From Branchiostoma floridae (lineage: Eukaryota > Chordata > Leptocardii > Amphioxiformes > Branchiostomatidae): a stretch of 64,000 nucleotides of DNA. Positions 50,901 to 62,237 of this stretch are shown here, piece after piece. The notes beneath the pieces are model-generated. The model saw only the letters and a program-made list of their open reading frames with translations. It was not told the DNA's origin and ran no database searches. How positions within the stretch are numbered: the first letter of the stretch is position 1; every line of letters begins with the position of its first letter. The stretch lies in NCBI RefSeq assembly GCF_000003815.2, contig NC_049983.1, positions 9,610,779 through 9,674,778 of the forward strand. The letters are read 5' to 3'. A program made the position numbers and the translations under genes.

Positions 50901-53080
50901 GCTAAACATTCTCCCAACACAAAAGTATACTCGGAAAAAATTCTCAACGACCACTGTCGCCTTCTTCAGGATCAATACTGGTGAATAATTACTTCACTTC
51001 AGAACGTAAAGTCGTGAGAATTACGCGATCTTGCGGATACGTGTCGTCAGCCAACACTGTTAGAAGTCTGCTAAATTCTGATCTTGTACATGCTACAGTT
51101 ACCGATCTAAACATTACTTCACTCAAGTCTACATCGAATGCAAGTGTAATTAATCACTTTGCCATGTGTTTTATCACAGGCTGTCTAACCTTCAGCATCA
51201 CGGACGGCCTGGATCCGAGTGATCCTCACAAGGTCCGGGAGCTTCACACGTTCGGCGGGCGGGGCGCGTCCATTTTCGCCGCGGAAGACCTGAGCCTCGT
51301 GTGGGACAGCGGGGACGATTTTGAGCGGGTCGGAGCCCAGGTCCACCCCGCCGTGTTCAACTCCAAATTTAACGGTGAAAACATGGATGAGACACCGGAA
51401 GATAGCTTCGATAAGTCGTCATGTGTTAAGGTTCGATTGATCACCATGAAGACTTCACTCTGCATGCCATCCTCGATTTTGTATATATTTGAACTACCAA
51501 TACTTGGTAACGTAACAAGATAAAAATACGGGAACCACCTACCTACAGCGCATGCAAATTTGCTTATGAATTATCATTATAACCGTTGCCTCGCCTCTAA
51601 AAATCTCTCTGCATGCACTGTGCTATTGTATACATATGGCTATCCTTTAGGATATATGAGGATTCTTGTACACAACCGAAATTGAACTTACTTGCCACCT
51701 ACACCGGCTGCATATAGCGGCGAGAAGCAGAACTCCAGTTAGAAGCTCTGAGGAAGATGTCTGACAGACATCGAAACGTCAGCAAGTAACCTCAATTTTG
51801 GTTGTGTACAAGAATCCTCATATATCCTATATTCTACCAACCTGATGAAATTATTTTCGGGAGGCTATCCTTTGATTAAAATGATTCGTATGTGTTTTGA
51901 TAATTGTCTTTTTTTCATTTCAAGGGGTCCGAGCCACAAGCCTTAACCGTTGGCCGTATTGGAGACCAGACTGTGATCTTTGTGGGGAACGAGAGAACAT
52001 CGGAAGTCGTGATGTACAGCCTGCGGGACGGGGAGGCGTTTGTGCCGAAGCTGGAGAGTGTGTACCGCGGGGGGAGGACGGACCTGACCTGGACAGAGGC
52101 GTACCAAGCCAGAGACGTGGGAGACATCGACCCAGAAGATATCAAGTTAGTATATAGAATCTATTATGTGGCAAATCCAATGATATCTATGCAGCTGCAA
52201 TAACACTATTTGTTTTGTCCTTTAACTTAAGGGTATATTTCGGTTTGTAAATTTGTCATGCCCGGACCACAGAAACAGCAACTGTCATCAATTGCAAATG
52301 GGGCATATTAAGGGTCCTTAATCGAGTACAAATGTTTGTGCAGATTAGCCATTCAAAGAAGCATTAAGCAAATGCTTGAAGGCTAGAGGTGGATGTACGC
52401 CACTGGATGGCGTTCAGCACCAAGGACAGATATCACTGGGAACGATATATCTTTCATGGGCAACCGTTACCTTGTTTAATAGCAGATTTCTATGGATATT
52501 CAACATTGCCATGTATTAGAATAGTTTTAGAAGCCATGTTTTAGATTGGTCTTAGTATCATGTATACTGTATTACGACTTTTTGTATCTATATACCTGTA
52601 CTTTAATGAATGAATAATTCCATTATTATTTAATAAAGGCTATTACAATTGACGCTTTGATACAAGCAACCACCGTTAGCAAATCATTTTATTAGTTATT
52701 GTAACTAATATAATTTCTTTCTTAACTATTAGATTCATCCCGTCAGACCGCAGCCCCAATGGACGGCCACTACTGCTGGTTGACGGGACAGTCAGTGGGA
52801 CTGTTTCTGTGTACGAAGTCATGGACAACAGTGAAACTTCGGCAGCGGTGAGTAGATTTCTAACAAATTGGATATTTGTTTGCACAATTCATGTGTAAGA
52901 ATCTATAGCTATGTTAACACCCTAGCCTTGCAGGAAATGCCAATATGGTTGATTCATTCATCAAGTCTTGCTCTTTTTTGTGTGTTTCCTATACAGTGCT
53001 GTTTCACATCTACACCGGCTGTGGTCCTGTGGATACTCATGTTCTACGCGTCTATCTTCAACGTACAGTTTTGTGAATGA
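44961..53080 (+). CDS. MSP130-like cell-surface glycoprotein, central exons not found
   Basis: Exons read: 44961-45174, 45391-45609, 46115-46316, 47031-47082 (donor uncertain), 50700-50765, 51180-51430, 51925-52145, 52733-52847, 52997-53080. They follow the MSP130 / choice-of-anchor-I family, known from sea urchin skeletogenic cells and thought to derive from a bacterial gene. Seen in order: GAGILNVVDISVPSEPKV, SLKFSHDCRTLVVLDEG, SRGVRWLLGGS, DGLLSDDVSSNMRDAL, TFGGRGASIFAAEDLSLVWD, DSGDDFERV, SEPQALTVGRIGDQTVIFVG, KFIPSDRSPNGRPLLLVDGT. The C-terminus (STPAVVLWILMFYASIF) is a GPI-anchor-type tail. Missing between exons 4 and 5 is about 100 residues normally holding DLEPEY and TANEGD; exon 4 ends in phase 0 but exon 5 needs phase 1. 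Either those exons are lost, or the assembly is. The start was preferred over 44916 for its CAACATGG context. Confidence 0.78.
47415..49185 (+). CDS. unknown repeat-bearing membrane glycoprotein, nested in the MSP130-like gene
   Basis: Exons 47415-47591 and 47872-49185 join in phase 0 to 496 residues. I recognise no family. A very basic N-terminus (MSRRRGRRGHRRSRARP) precedes a membrane span (about residues 42-68, SVVITSLFLLAMTTVVVVSI). A long acidic, Asn- and Thr-rich segment follows, then a second hydrophobic helix at the end (VVMPIVVVGALVTGSIAYSF). Residues about 265-450 hold four degenerate repeats built on LARSKNMAP, DETSAFNAPPA and NVTQL-NDVNNTDTAA. Several NxT sequons (NIT, NVT, NNT, NHT) suggest glycosylation of the middle part. 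Codon use is normal for the window and the splice sites are canonical. It stands on the same strand, inside the interval where the MSP130-like gene lacks its central exons. Confidence 0.72.
49186..50699 (+). other. non-coding stretch inside the MSP130-like gene
   Basis: No exon could be found although the family requires some here. At 49930-50060 a unit of about 50 bp built on CTTGTCCCTGGTGCCAAACACC repeats three times. A polyadenylation signal for the nested gene is not obvious. Confidence 0.5.
51650..51827. mobile_element. MITE with 38-bp inverted ends
   Basis: GGATATATGAGGATTCTTGT and ACACAACCGAAATTGA at the left, mirrored exactly at the right except for one or two bases. The interior has GATGTCTGACAGACATC, itself a palindrome. 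It lies in the intron before exon 51925. Confidence 0.87.
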
Positions 53081-53149
53081 TTAATAATAGAATTGAGGTT
53101 ATAATTTCACAGCCTGGTGACATCCTATACTAATTTTACCCAAGGCTAA

Positions 53150-53410
53150 GATCATACAAAATACGAAGCATATGAAGTCTTTATATCTTTTACGTAACAT
53201 AGATAGTTAGGCATAAATACCCTGAGTGTAAACACCTGTTAGAATAAAAATAAAGTGAATGTAAGTGTAGTTTACATTCATACCATACAAAATATTGAGC
53301 ATGTGAAGTTTTTCTATCTCGTACTTTATACTTAAGCATAAATGACTTGAGTGTACACCCCTGTTAGAATAAAAAGAATAAAGTGAATGTAAGTGTTGTT
53401 TACGTCCATA
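53150..53410 (+). repeat. tandem duplication in the 3' UTR of the MSP130-like gene
   Basis: Two copies of about 128 bp, each with GAGTGTA..CACC(C)CTGTTAGAATAAAA followed by AATAAAGTGAATGTAAGTG. Each copy therefore brings its own polyadenylation signal. The first signal lies about 175 bp after the stop codon. Confidence 0.78.
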
Positions 53411-53523
53411 CCATCCACTCCCTCATACAGTATAACGCGTAAAACACTAAGTGGAATACTGGTTGCACTATAAGTGCGACTTGAGCCATAAAAGAAACCG
53501 TCTTTCTAACACTCCTGTTGAAG

Positions 53524-55654
53524 TCAACCGCAGGTGGATAGTAGTCTCCAGGATGCAAACCTATCTTCCACAACCATGCAATAAAAACTGTTGTAAACCG
53601 TTATCAAATATATAGAATACACAACATCACTTATGCATAACGGATAACCACTGATAAGTACGTCAAACATTGCTAGAAAAGTGTTACAGCCATGTTTTCC
53701 TATGGTTCCGGGACCAGTTCTGGTGATGACGAACCAGTATAGGATGGAGATAGCGAGACTAGGAGCCAGGGCGGCGCTGTAGAGTGCACGGGACACGTGG
53801 TGGTACCATTGTAGCGGTGCATGTTGGTCTAATGGTGGGTTGACGTGGAAGTTGTAAGTGAGAACAGCGCTCCAGCTAGGATAAGACAGATAAATCACAG
53901 TCATACATGTGTGCGTCATTCGCCTTTGTCGTAAGGTTTTTAGTCACAACTACGTTAACCGACCGACCTACGAGAACATTTCCCGTACGACTCATTTTTG
54001 ACTGTCACAGGAACATAGTTTTGACTGTCACAAGAACATAATTTTGACTGTCACAAGAACGTGATTTTGACTGTCACAAGAACATGATTTTGACTGTCAC
54101 AAGAACATGATTTTGACTGTCACAGGAGCATGATTTTGACCGTCACAGGAACATAATTTTGACTGTCACAAGAACGTGATTTTGACTGTCACAGGAACAT
54201 GGTTTTGACTGTCACAAGAACATGATTTTGACTGTCACAAGAACATGATTTTGATCGTCACAAGAATATGATTTTAACTGTCACAAGAACATGCTTTTGA
54301 CTAGTACTGTCCCATGATTTTGCCGTGTTGTGAACCCATTGTACGACGTGAAATGGAAATTATCTTATCTATAAATGTTTCACATGATATGAAATACTGA
54401 TAAATTGAAATCTAAATATTTGATGACCATTCACTTGTCATGATTACTTATTAATTATTTGATTATGAAGTAATTGCGTTATTCAGACAATGTTTTGTGT
54501 TGGATTCATAAAAACATTAGAAGATTTATGCAACAGAAGTCTTGGACTTACCAGAAATGTAGAACAAGAAGAGTGAGTCCCCAGTGTGTGTACCGAGAGG
54601 TCCAGTACACAGCTTGTTGGTTTCTACACTTACTCCATAGGTCAAATAATAAGTAAGACAACGAGATGGCAGCAACAGTGATGCGATATATAACAAACGG
54701 TGTTTGGTCCAGCATCCACTAAAACACGAATTGCAACAATGATTCAAAGGTATAACGGTTAAAATTACAACGAAAGGATCTGCCAAAATTGCACATGAGC
54801 TCAGTGGGAATCAATTGTAAATTAAGCTACGAACATAACGACGTTGATTACAATTACTATCATTGTTGGATCGGACACAGTTTACAGTTTATAAATGTGT
54901 TCAGAGCTTTTGGATAGCACAAGCTAAACCTACATACAAACGTCAAGCATCTAAATCCAGACCACATTTTTCACACACATTTTACACACATACTTACAGG
55001 TGAAGTAGTGAAGTCCTTAGCATATACACCAGACTCTCTATCTTTTTGGACTTGAACACCTTCCTCTTCTCTGATGGCGTTTGTTCCACATATAAACGCC
55101 ATGACACAGCTGCAGGCCAACAGAATCCATCTGAATGAACGTAACGTTAGACCACTTGTCAGTTATTGATTTGAATTTGACTTGACTAATGACTTATGTC
55201 GGGTGTCACTCCTTCCCTGCCACTGTGGCTGCAGACAAAACACGCTTATCTCTAAGTTAGATATATTTCATAGTTTTTCCCATTCTTGATTCAAGAAGAT
55301 AATGTTTCTACATCTACGTGATTCTTACGTTATACAATGAGGTTATTCTTGTGTGATTTTCAGCCTGGGGGTTCCAAGGATATAACTGTTACGAATGTTT
55401 ACATTTTCTGGACTGAACCCTTCCCTTCCCTTCCGAAAGTGAGAACCAGTGGCCTCTAGGATCCATGTAACATAAATGTTTAGCTTCAGAGCTGTAGTGA
55501 CATTGTAAACTAAAATACTACTACGTTTATAGAGTTACCAAGCAGCACTAGCAATCATATACCGGTATTACATGAAACAGAAAAATAGACACCCAGTCAA
55601 GACGTCATACCTTCGTACTGGCCGAAGCGAAAGTTTGTGCTGCACGGTCGTCAT
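53524..55654 (-). CDS. rolling-stone-like multipass membrane protein
   Basis: Four exons (55654-55611, 55130-54998, 54718-54552, 53875-53524) join in phase to 231 residues. The third must be read as WMLDQTPFVIYRITVAAISL and RYTHWGLTLLVLHF rather than in the longer open frame. The last has SAVLTYNFHVNPPLDQHAPL, a span (YSAALAPSLAISILYWFVI) and HGCNTFLAMFDVLISGYPL followed by VVYSIYLITVYNSFYCMV. This order of spans and the HxxNxxxxxxDxLIS motif are those of the rolling stone family; Drosophila rost is needed for myoblast fusion. Function here is unknown. The Drosophila protein is somewhat longer. The gene is convergent with the MSP130-like gene (443 bp between the stops) and divergent from the MIC19-like gene. 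Confidence 0.72.
53996..54310. repeat. 23-bp minisatellite in the last rolling-stone-like intron
   Basis: Thirteen or fourteen copies of TTTTGACTGTCACAAGAACA plus three bases, mostly 23 bp apart, with few differences between units. High similarity suggests a young, variable array. Confidence 0.93.
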
Positions 55655-56133
55655 ATCAAATCACACTTTACTGATTAGAAATCTGTTTATCACAGCTATT
55701 CCATTGTTAAGACCGCCAGATTTTGTCTTCCGGATCCAGGAAGTTCGACCTAGCTCCCTTCCGGTATTCAGGAAATAGGATACCGCGACCTTTGACACAA
55801 GGAACCCACTCGACAGGTTTTTCTAATGCCCTGTACGTTACAAAATAGTCTCTCTAACCACAAAATTTGTAGTCTAGTATATTGATATCTTAGCAAGTAT
55901 TTCGATTTATTTACATCGATGTACACAACGCCGTAAATCATTGTTATATACAGGTCGCAACCCAGACGGTCTGGCTGACATATTTGAACACCATATGTTT
56001 CGCGCGAAATTTGTCCCCCACTGCCTGATGGGAAATAATATTGACCTTTCACCCCACCCTCCATCACTCCCGGTGTCACGGTGAAAAGGAACATTTTAGG
56101 CAAAAACGCTGAATTTCAGAACTACGGTTCGCC
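55655..56133. promoter_or_regulatory. divergent promoter region, rolling-stone-like and MIC19-like genes
   Basis: About 480 bp between two start codons facing away from each other. No TATA box was identified. The MIC19-like start has a favourable GCCATGGGA context. Confidence 0.5.
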
Positions 56134-59100
56134 ATGGGAGGGTCCCAGAGTACGAGAAAGGTAACGTTAGAGCAAGGAGACATGGAGGGAGTGGTGAAGG
56201 TGCGTATATATCTGCAGCTATCTCATGCGAGCTGTGTGTCCTCTAGACGTGCATGTACCGGACGAATCTGGGTGGGAGGGGGGCAAATATAGAGTGCTAT
56301 ATAATTTTTTATTGCTTTGTGCCTTGTGGTGTCAAACATGGTGTATTCAGTAGATGAATAACAAACAAATCTTTAGATTTGCCTATAAGATGCACGCTTG
56401 GTTTTAGATAGGTGTTGCAAGGTGTCATAGTACTTTTGGCTTGGCTGTAATTTGCTTCTGTATATTATTTCTGTAGACAAAGAACTAGGTGAGATCACAT
56501 AATAATTTTAATAGTTTACTGGGTGTTTATGCATCAACATTTTCAATGTGATTCAAATGCATTATCATAGATTCTGAAGCTTAACCATGTGTTTAATTAC
56601 AAGGAAAGTTATGCTTTCTAAATGAGGGCTTACGTTAGTACGTTAACCATTATGGCACGGTCCTTATTTAACGTCCTTTCCAAGAGATGTCCCTAACCTG
56701 CTGCAGTTTGGTACTCATTTCCGCCTGAGTGAAGTGAAGAGAGTCATGTAAAGTGCCCTTCCTAATTAAAACCTAACTAAAGTAAGGGCACAATATTAGT
56801 GACTGTACAGGATTTGAACCTGGAACCTTTGGGATCTAGATGAAACATGTTGCTGTTACACCACACAACTTCACTGTTGATGTTTTTATTGTATGATATT
56901 GAATGTACAGGTGTCATCATCAGTAGTGAGGAGGATGAGGGGAGAACCTGAGGAGGAACCAACACCTGCAGGTGAGTCAGGAGATTAATGCATGCCAGAT
57001 TGATTGAGTAAATCATCAGATGAATCAATGAGTGAATGAAAGGAATGGATGAATGAAAAAATAAATGAATAAAATGAAGACTGAGTAAACGAGATGAATG
57101 AACAAGAGTGGTTGAGTGAGTAAGACTAAGAGTGAATGAACAAGAGTGAGAGTGTGAACAAGCGTAAACGAGCAATATTGAAACTATGTGAGTTGGATTG
57201 AAACAATGTAAGATTGAGTGAACAAGAGAACAATTGAGTGAGTGGGTAAACAGGAGTGGAGTGAATAAATGAGAGGCTGAAAAAGTGTGTGAACAATAGT
57301 GAGTGAGTGAGTGAGTGAGGAAAAGAGCAACTGAAGAAGAGAGTGAATTATAAAGAGTGCGTAAACAAAAGTGAGCGAGTGAACAAGTTAGTGAGTGAGT
57401 GAATGAGAGTATGATTCTATGAAACCAAAGATACACTTGGTTGCAGGGTTGTAGCCAGCACCTGTCCTTCAGTCCTTTGAAGGAATTTTGCAGCTGGGGA
57501 CTGAAAAAAGTTTTCCCCATTCCGTCCCCTGGGACAGACAAAATTTGCTATGTAAAGATATAAAAAAAACTGAAACCCAAGTGTTCTTCACCAAAACAGA
57601 TGCCATTGAACAGCTTAGTCTACAAAATTTGCATCTCAAAATGCAGGAAATAGTGTTTTAAGAGGGTCTTGATTTAAAAGTTTTCTGGGACCCAGACCCC
57701 CTAGAACTGACGCGCAACGTCACGCCATGCCTTCAGTGCTCGATAGGATTCCCATTCAAAATCAAGGGGACTGAAAATGATTTCACTAGGCTGGCTACAA
57801 CCCTGCTTGGTTGTAAAAAAATTGTGTCATTTGATTTTTCTTTACACTATGTTAACACATACAAAATACACTCTATAGCAAACCTATTGAAGTATCATTA
57901 CCTTGTTTCTTGACAGATGCTCCACCATCGGAGTCAGAAGCTGGCAGACCCAGGGATGGTGTACCTAGAGAAACACTTCTTCCACACGAACAGGTTTGTT
58001 TTGTTATTATGTTGTGTTGTTAACAGACTTTAACATTTAGACAAGCAAACATAAAGCTGAAGATTATCAGTTCCATAACAAATGTAGTGTTATTATATTT
58101 CATAAGAGAAAATTCCATAAGTTTGTATTCTCTAGACAGATTCGTGTTTTGCTATGGTGAATCGCAACAAAATTTTTTCATTGTATGCATTTGCAGAAAG
58201 CAGTTTTACATGAAGCCTTGCAGGAGAGGGACAGATACTGGCAAGACAAGCTTCACTCAGTGGAGGAAAAGGTAAGACTATTCATTATGCATTTATACAA
58301 CTGGTTCATGAGTACAATTAAGCATTCACCAGCATGGAAGCATGTACCAGTCAAGGGTAGCCTTTGGTGAGGATAGATATACATGTAGAAGCAAGACAGT
58401 GGTCTACTCTCTTGGCAATCAAAGCTATCATAGTTGCTGCCTGATTCAGAGAATGTATTATGTAAAGACTAGTCATGTTGCTTTCCTTGAGAACTAAATA
58501 CTCTATCTATGTTTGTGAATGTTCCTCCTCCAATTAACGTCACTCTGTTCCCTCTAGAATGCACAGTTGAACCAGCTGACAGTTGAACAGTTCAACAAGG
58601 CAGCTGAGGAAGTGGAGGCCAAGTTCATGTGAGTTTACAAATGTTGACACTAAAATATTACCTAATAGGGGATAGTTACATTGCAGATGACAATGTTAGA
58701 TATTTTTATGTATGTGGTTTGCCATTGAAGCCAAATAAATGGTAAAAGAATCATTGAGAAAGTCTAAACTGCTGTTTATTATGCCCTCAGGAGGCACCTT
58801 TTTTGTTTTAATAGAATCACTAATTGTTTGTGTTTTATTGTATCCCATAGTTAAGCCAAGAATTTGAGAAAGAACTCAGATTTACTTTAAATTTTCACTA
58901 TTGTAGGATGTATCTTAAGTGATGTAGACTGCCACAGACAATATAGAAACGATCTTTGGCACCATTGTATCATCATCATCCATATAATTGCTGTTTTCTG
59001 TTTGGTACATTTGTTTTACAGTAAGCAGCACTACAAACCAGTTTGCCAGGACTTACAGGAGGCTGTCATGACATGTTACATTGAGAACCCCAAACAGACC

Positions 59101-60797
59101 CTCAACTGTGCACAGCAGACCAAAGCTTTCACCAACTGTGTGGAAAATGCAAGATTGGTAGGTTCCCAAGTTTTATAAACAATTGGTCAACTTGAATGTT
59201 CCTTTTACTTTATGTTGTTGCTGATTGCAGACTGCTTGCTGCTGCAGTGTGTTCAAACTACTACAGCAGCAGAATACAGTGAACTACTACAACTACTACT
59301 TCTGTTAATGATAGAATGTATTTTCTCAACCAGGGGCTAAGTTGATCAAGGTAAAGCAAGCATCAAGGGTGTTTTGAAATAAAATGACCTTATTCCCAAA
59401 GGTGTAATTTTTCCTTGTCAATGTTGAATTTTCCTTTACATAGAAACAGATGATTGCGAGGAAATACTTGCTACTTCTAGGACATGCCAGAATTTTAGGT
59501 ATCTGTAAGTCTTACAGATACCTAAAATTCTGGCATGTCCTCGGATGAATGAAGCTCACCCACCTGTACTGCAAATGGTCACAGCCTCCATCTTGGGCAG
59601 GGCTGTCTCCAGCTTTAAATATTTTCCATCCCACTCATTGTTTTGGATCCCATGTTGTTGATTTTTCTTGTAAAATGTGTCATTTTTAAGCTTATGAAAA
59701 TAGATTTTAAACAGTTTCATGTCATGAATTGAACTTCAGATTTTGAGGATGGTTGGGGTAATATTTTTTTCCGTCCCATCAAGCAAAGTTCTGTTCTGGG
59801 ATGGAGGGACGGGTCCTAAAGACATCACTGATCTTGAGAGAATATTATCACTGCTGTGTGTAGTTTGTAATGTTTACAATGTAACACCCCTGAATGATGG
59901 TTTTCATGTGAAGGACTATCGACATTTTTTACCATTTTGGCTCTCTGTTCACAATACAAGCATTCCCTGAGGAGTGGTCTAGGTCACCAGGCATAAGGTA
60001 CATCCCAACTGAGGTTACCTGTTCATTACAGATGTCAGAGAGGTGGTGTAGAATGTTGTTGATGCCCATGTAGGTTCACATCTACCTGGTTATGTTACAG
60101 TTTTAAACTTTATATCCGTACACAAAATAAAGCGCTTACCAACAAGCTTTCGATCAGTCCTCTGATCCTTGTCAAGTTGAAATGACCCAAAGCCTATGTC
60201 ACACATCCAGACCAGAAGTGTGATGTCAGCGATGGGTCAAAGGTGCTTGGAAGTCGGTATTGGCCCCCCGTCGCTCTCTCAGGGGAGTGAAAGAGGCCAT
60301 CTACATCAGAGCCCATCAACCTTCTCTCAACCGAGACGGGGGCCGATACCGACTTCCAAGCACCTGATCAAAAGCGTTTTGTTAAGCTCTTTGTTTTGTG
60401 TACGGATATAAAGTTTCAAATTGTAATGTAATGTTGATTTACATTCGAATATCTACCTGGTTACTCTTGTTGGCTGGCAGTTCAAAATGTTGCCACAGAT
60501 GTGACCAACTGATTGCTAGTAACATGTATATGGATGTGGTAACTGTCCATTTGGTTAATGGTCATCCTAGTTGTTGGTCAATCTGTGATCACATGATAGT
60601 AGCATATAAACCTAGACCATTTTGTACCCACACATACTAATACTTATACATGTACATGTATTCAAAATTTAGCCTTACCTATTGTTTATGTTAAACCTTA
60701 CTGGAAGTGTTTTCACATGATATCATATGATGTTGAATGCTGATCATATTTCATTGTTTTCCCACAGAGTATGCTACAACTCAAGGCATCATCGTAG
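56134..60797 (+). CDS. CHCHD3: MICOS subunit MIC19/MIC25-like (CHCHD3/CHCHD6 family), short form
   Basis: Seven exons (56134-56199, 56911-56971, 57917-57993, 58197-58271, 58558-58628, 59022-59157, 60768-60797) give 171 residues. MIC19 sits on the inner mitochondrial membrane facing the intermembrane space and holds cristae junctions together with Mic60 and SAM50. The start MGGSQSTRKVTLEQG matches MIC19 and keeps Gly2, the N-myristoylation site. The middle (LQERDRYWQDKLHSVEEK, LTVEQFNKAAEEVEAKF) is the coiled coil. The end is a CHCH domain with two C-x9-C pairs (CQDLQEAVMTC and CAQQTKAFTNC), oxidised by the Mia40 system. Human MIC19 has 227 residues; most of the central helical segment is absent here. 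Whether it is orthologous to MIC19 or MIC25 cannot be decided by eye. Confidence 0.9.
56640..56875 (-). mobile_element. tRNA-derived SINE, minus strand
   Basis: On the minus strand: head TGGTGTAACAGCAACATG, box B GGTTCAAATCC, and a body with AAGGGCACTTTACATGACTC. It lies in intron 1 of the MIC19-like gene and makes part of a spurious 254-codon frame. Confidence 0.75.
56985..57425. repeat. GAGTGAATGAA-type low-complexity minisatellite
   Basis: Over 430 bp built from GAGTGAGTGA, GAATGAA and GAACAAGAGTG. The opposite strand gives a false serine- and histidine-rich reading frame. Confidence 0.9.
57444..57805. mobile_element. hAT-type MITE with perfect 8-bp target duplication
   Basis: Ends CAGGGTTGTAGCCAGC and GCTGGCTACAACCCTG. 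CTTGGTTG stands on both sides (57436-57443 and 57806-57813). 362 bp, non-coding, in intron 2 of the MIC19-like gene. Confidence 0.92.
59479..59541. repeat. perfect 31-bp palindrome with one-base centre
   Basis: AGGACATGCCAGAATTTTAG plus eleven bases is followed, after a single T, by its exact complement. No mismatch in either arm. It lies in the last intron of the MIC19-like gene and can form a hairpin in RNA or a cruciform in DNA. Confidence 0.95.
59598..59830. mobile_element. hAT-type MITE
   Basis: Begins CAGGGCTGTCTCCAG and ends in a rough inverse ACATCACTG. Flanking 8-mers ATCTTGGG and ATCTTGAG differ in one base. 233 bp. Confidence 0.62.
60103..60419. mobile_element. foldback repeat containing a Penelope-like fossil
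   Basis: AAACTTTATATCCGTACACA at the left is mirrored at the right end, and GTGCTTGGAAGTCGGTAT is mirrored further in. The centre matches the end of the GIY-YIG domain of Penelope-like elements (KEAIYIRAHQPSLNRDGG). A broken remnant, much shorter than a full element. Confidence 0.65.
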
Positions 60798-62237
60798 CTG
60801 GGACAGCATTTCACCAGGACCATTTCAAGAGTGGAAAGCAAAATCTTTTATGATAAGATATTCTACGGTAGCCGGAAATAAAAAAAGTAGTAACGTTTTT
60901 TTCACTTAGTGTATTCTTACGATAAGAAACCTGCATGTGCATGCTTGTGTACAAAAAGTTCTGAAGCCATTTAAGTCTGCTCTCATATGTGTTGATTTGA
61001 ACACAGAATGAGTTTGAAAAAGATTGTCCAGTCAAGCCGCAGTTCATTCTTAAGTTGCTAGGTGCTCAGCTGTGCAGATGGATGTCATTTCTGATAGATG
61101 AATTTAGTGCTTATCCATCCATTTGGTATGACTGTATTACACTGATTGCCAATGATCATATGTTATGCAAGTTTATATCTGTAAATGTACAGATTTAGGT
61201 CTAAATCTGTAAAAATGTGTAACTTTCAACTCTTTGTTTCAAAGTTTATGTCTTCCAATGCTCTTGTCGAAATGAAAATTTCTACTTAATATATGTTACA
61301 GAGGTAGCGCTGACAAGTCTGGCTTATTGTTTGTTCTGTGCTTATGTTAAGTGCTCACTGAAAAGTTTGAATATGATCAATGAATATCGGAGGCTTTGGC
61401 TATATATAACATAGATCAATATCATATGTAAGCGCTCAGGTTTTCTTTGCAGCCTTTGGCAGCTGTTTCTGAGAAGTTAAATGTGATGTCTGTTCAATAA
61501 AAAAAGCCCTAAGGTAAGGTGTTGTCTGGGTCAGTTTTCATTACAATCTGCATGATAAAAATTACACGAAAAAGGTCACTTTGAAAAATGCCGGCCAGGC
61601 GATCCCTGGATAAATAAGAATAAACTAGTGCAAAAAAGTTCTGAAGAGTTCAACATGGACTAACAAGCTAAGCAAAGCAAAGCAAAGCAAAGCAAAGCAA
61701 AATAATTTGTTTTCATATCAGACATGATAAAGACAGAATTGTTTTCTTGAATGTGCCCAACAAGTGTGAACTTACATCAGGGTTACATCAACATCAGGGA
61801 TTGACAACCTTTCTTGAACAGAGACGGGGGCGCCATAGGGTTTCTGTCGAGTCACGTGTTCTAGGTGCATAACGTGGCATCACAGAAACAGTGGTTTGCT
61901 CAGTGATTGATTTGGTTAACAGTTATGTCCAATTTTTCTGTTGGAAATTTAACGTTACAGTTCGACTTTGAGAATGACCTTGAAATTGTTAGCAACGTTA
62001 GTAATCGATTTATAGTAACAGATGCTCGACTAGACAGTTTGTTTTTGAGAGAAGTCACATGTACGTTTATGGTAACTTGACTCGAAAAGTGCGTAATCAC
62101 GAAGCCCACAGAAATCGATTGTCAGTGCAGTGTGTTCTTCTAATTCTATGTCGTCACAATAGACGTGCCCCCAGCTGTGCCGGAACAAGTTTGCATAAAT
62201 TATGTTGATTAGGTAAACAGGTGGCCAGCATGGCAAG
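60798..62237. other. MIC19-like 3' side and upstream region of the TBC1D30-like gene
   Basis: No further gene. An AATAAA near 61496 may end the MIC19-like transcript. An (AAGC)n-like repeat lies at 61666-61702. A second short Penelope-like fossil (LNRDGG motif) lies at about 61805-61860. Confidence 0.5.

Noticed and set aside
54526-54786. 86-codon minus-strand protein
   Set aside because: Wrong frame of the rolling-stone-like exon 54718-54552; the phase-consistent frame gives the conserved spans.
56777-57541. 254-codon minus-strand serine/leucine-rich protein
   Set aside because: Built from the GAGTGAATGAA minisatellite and a SINE head.
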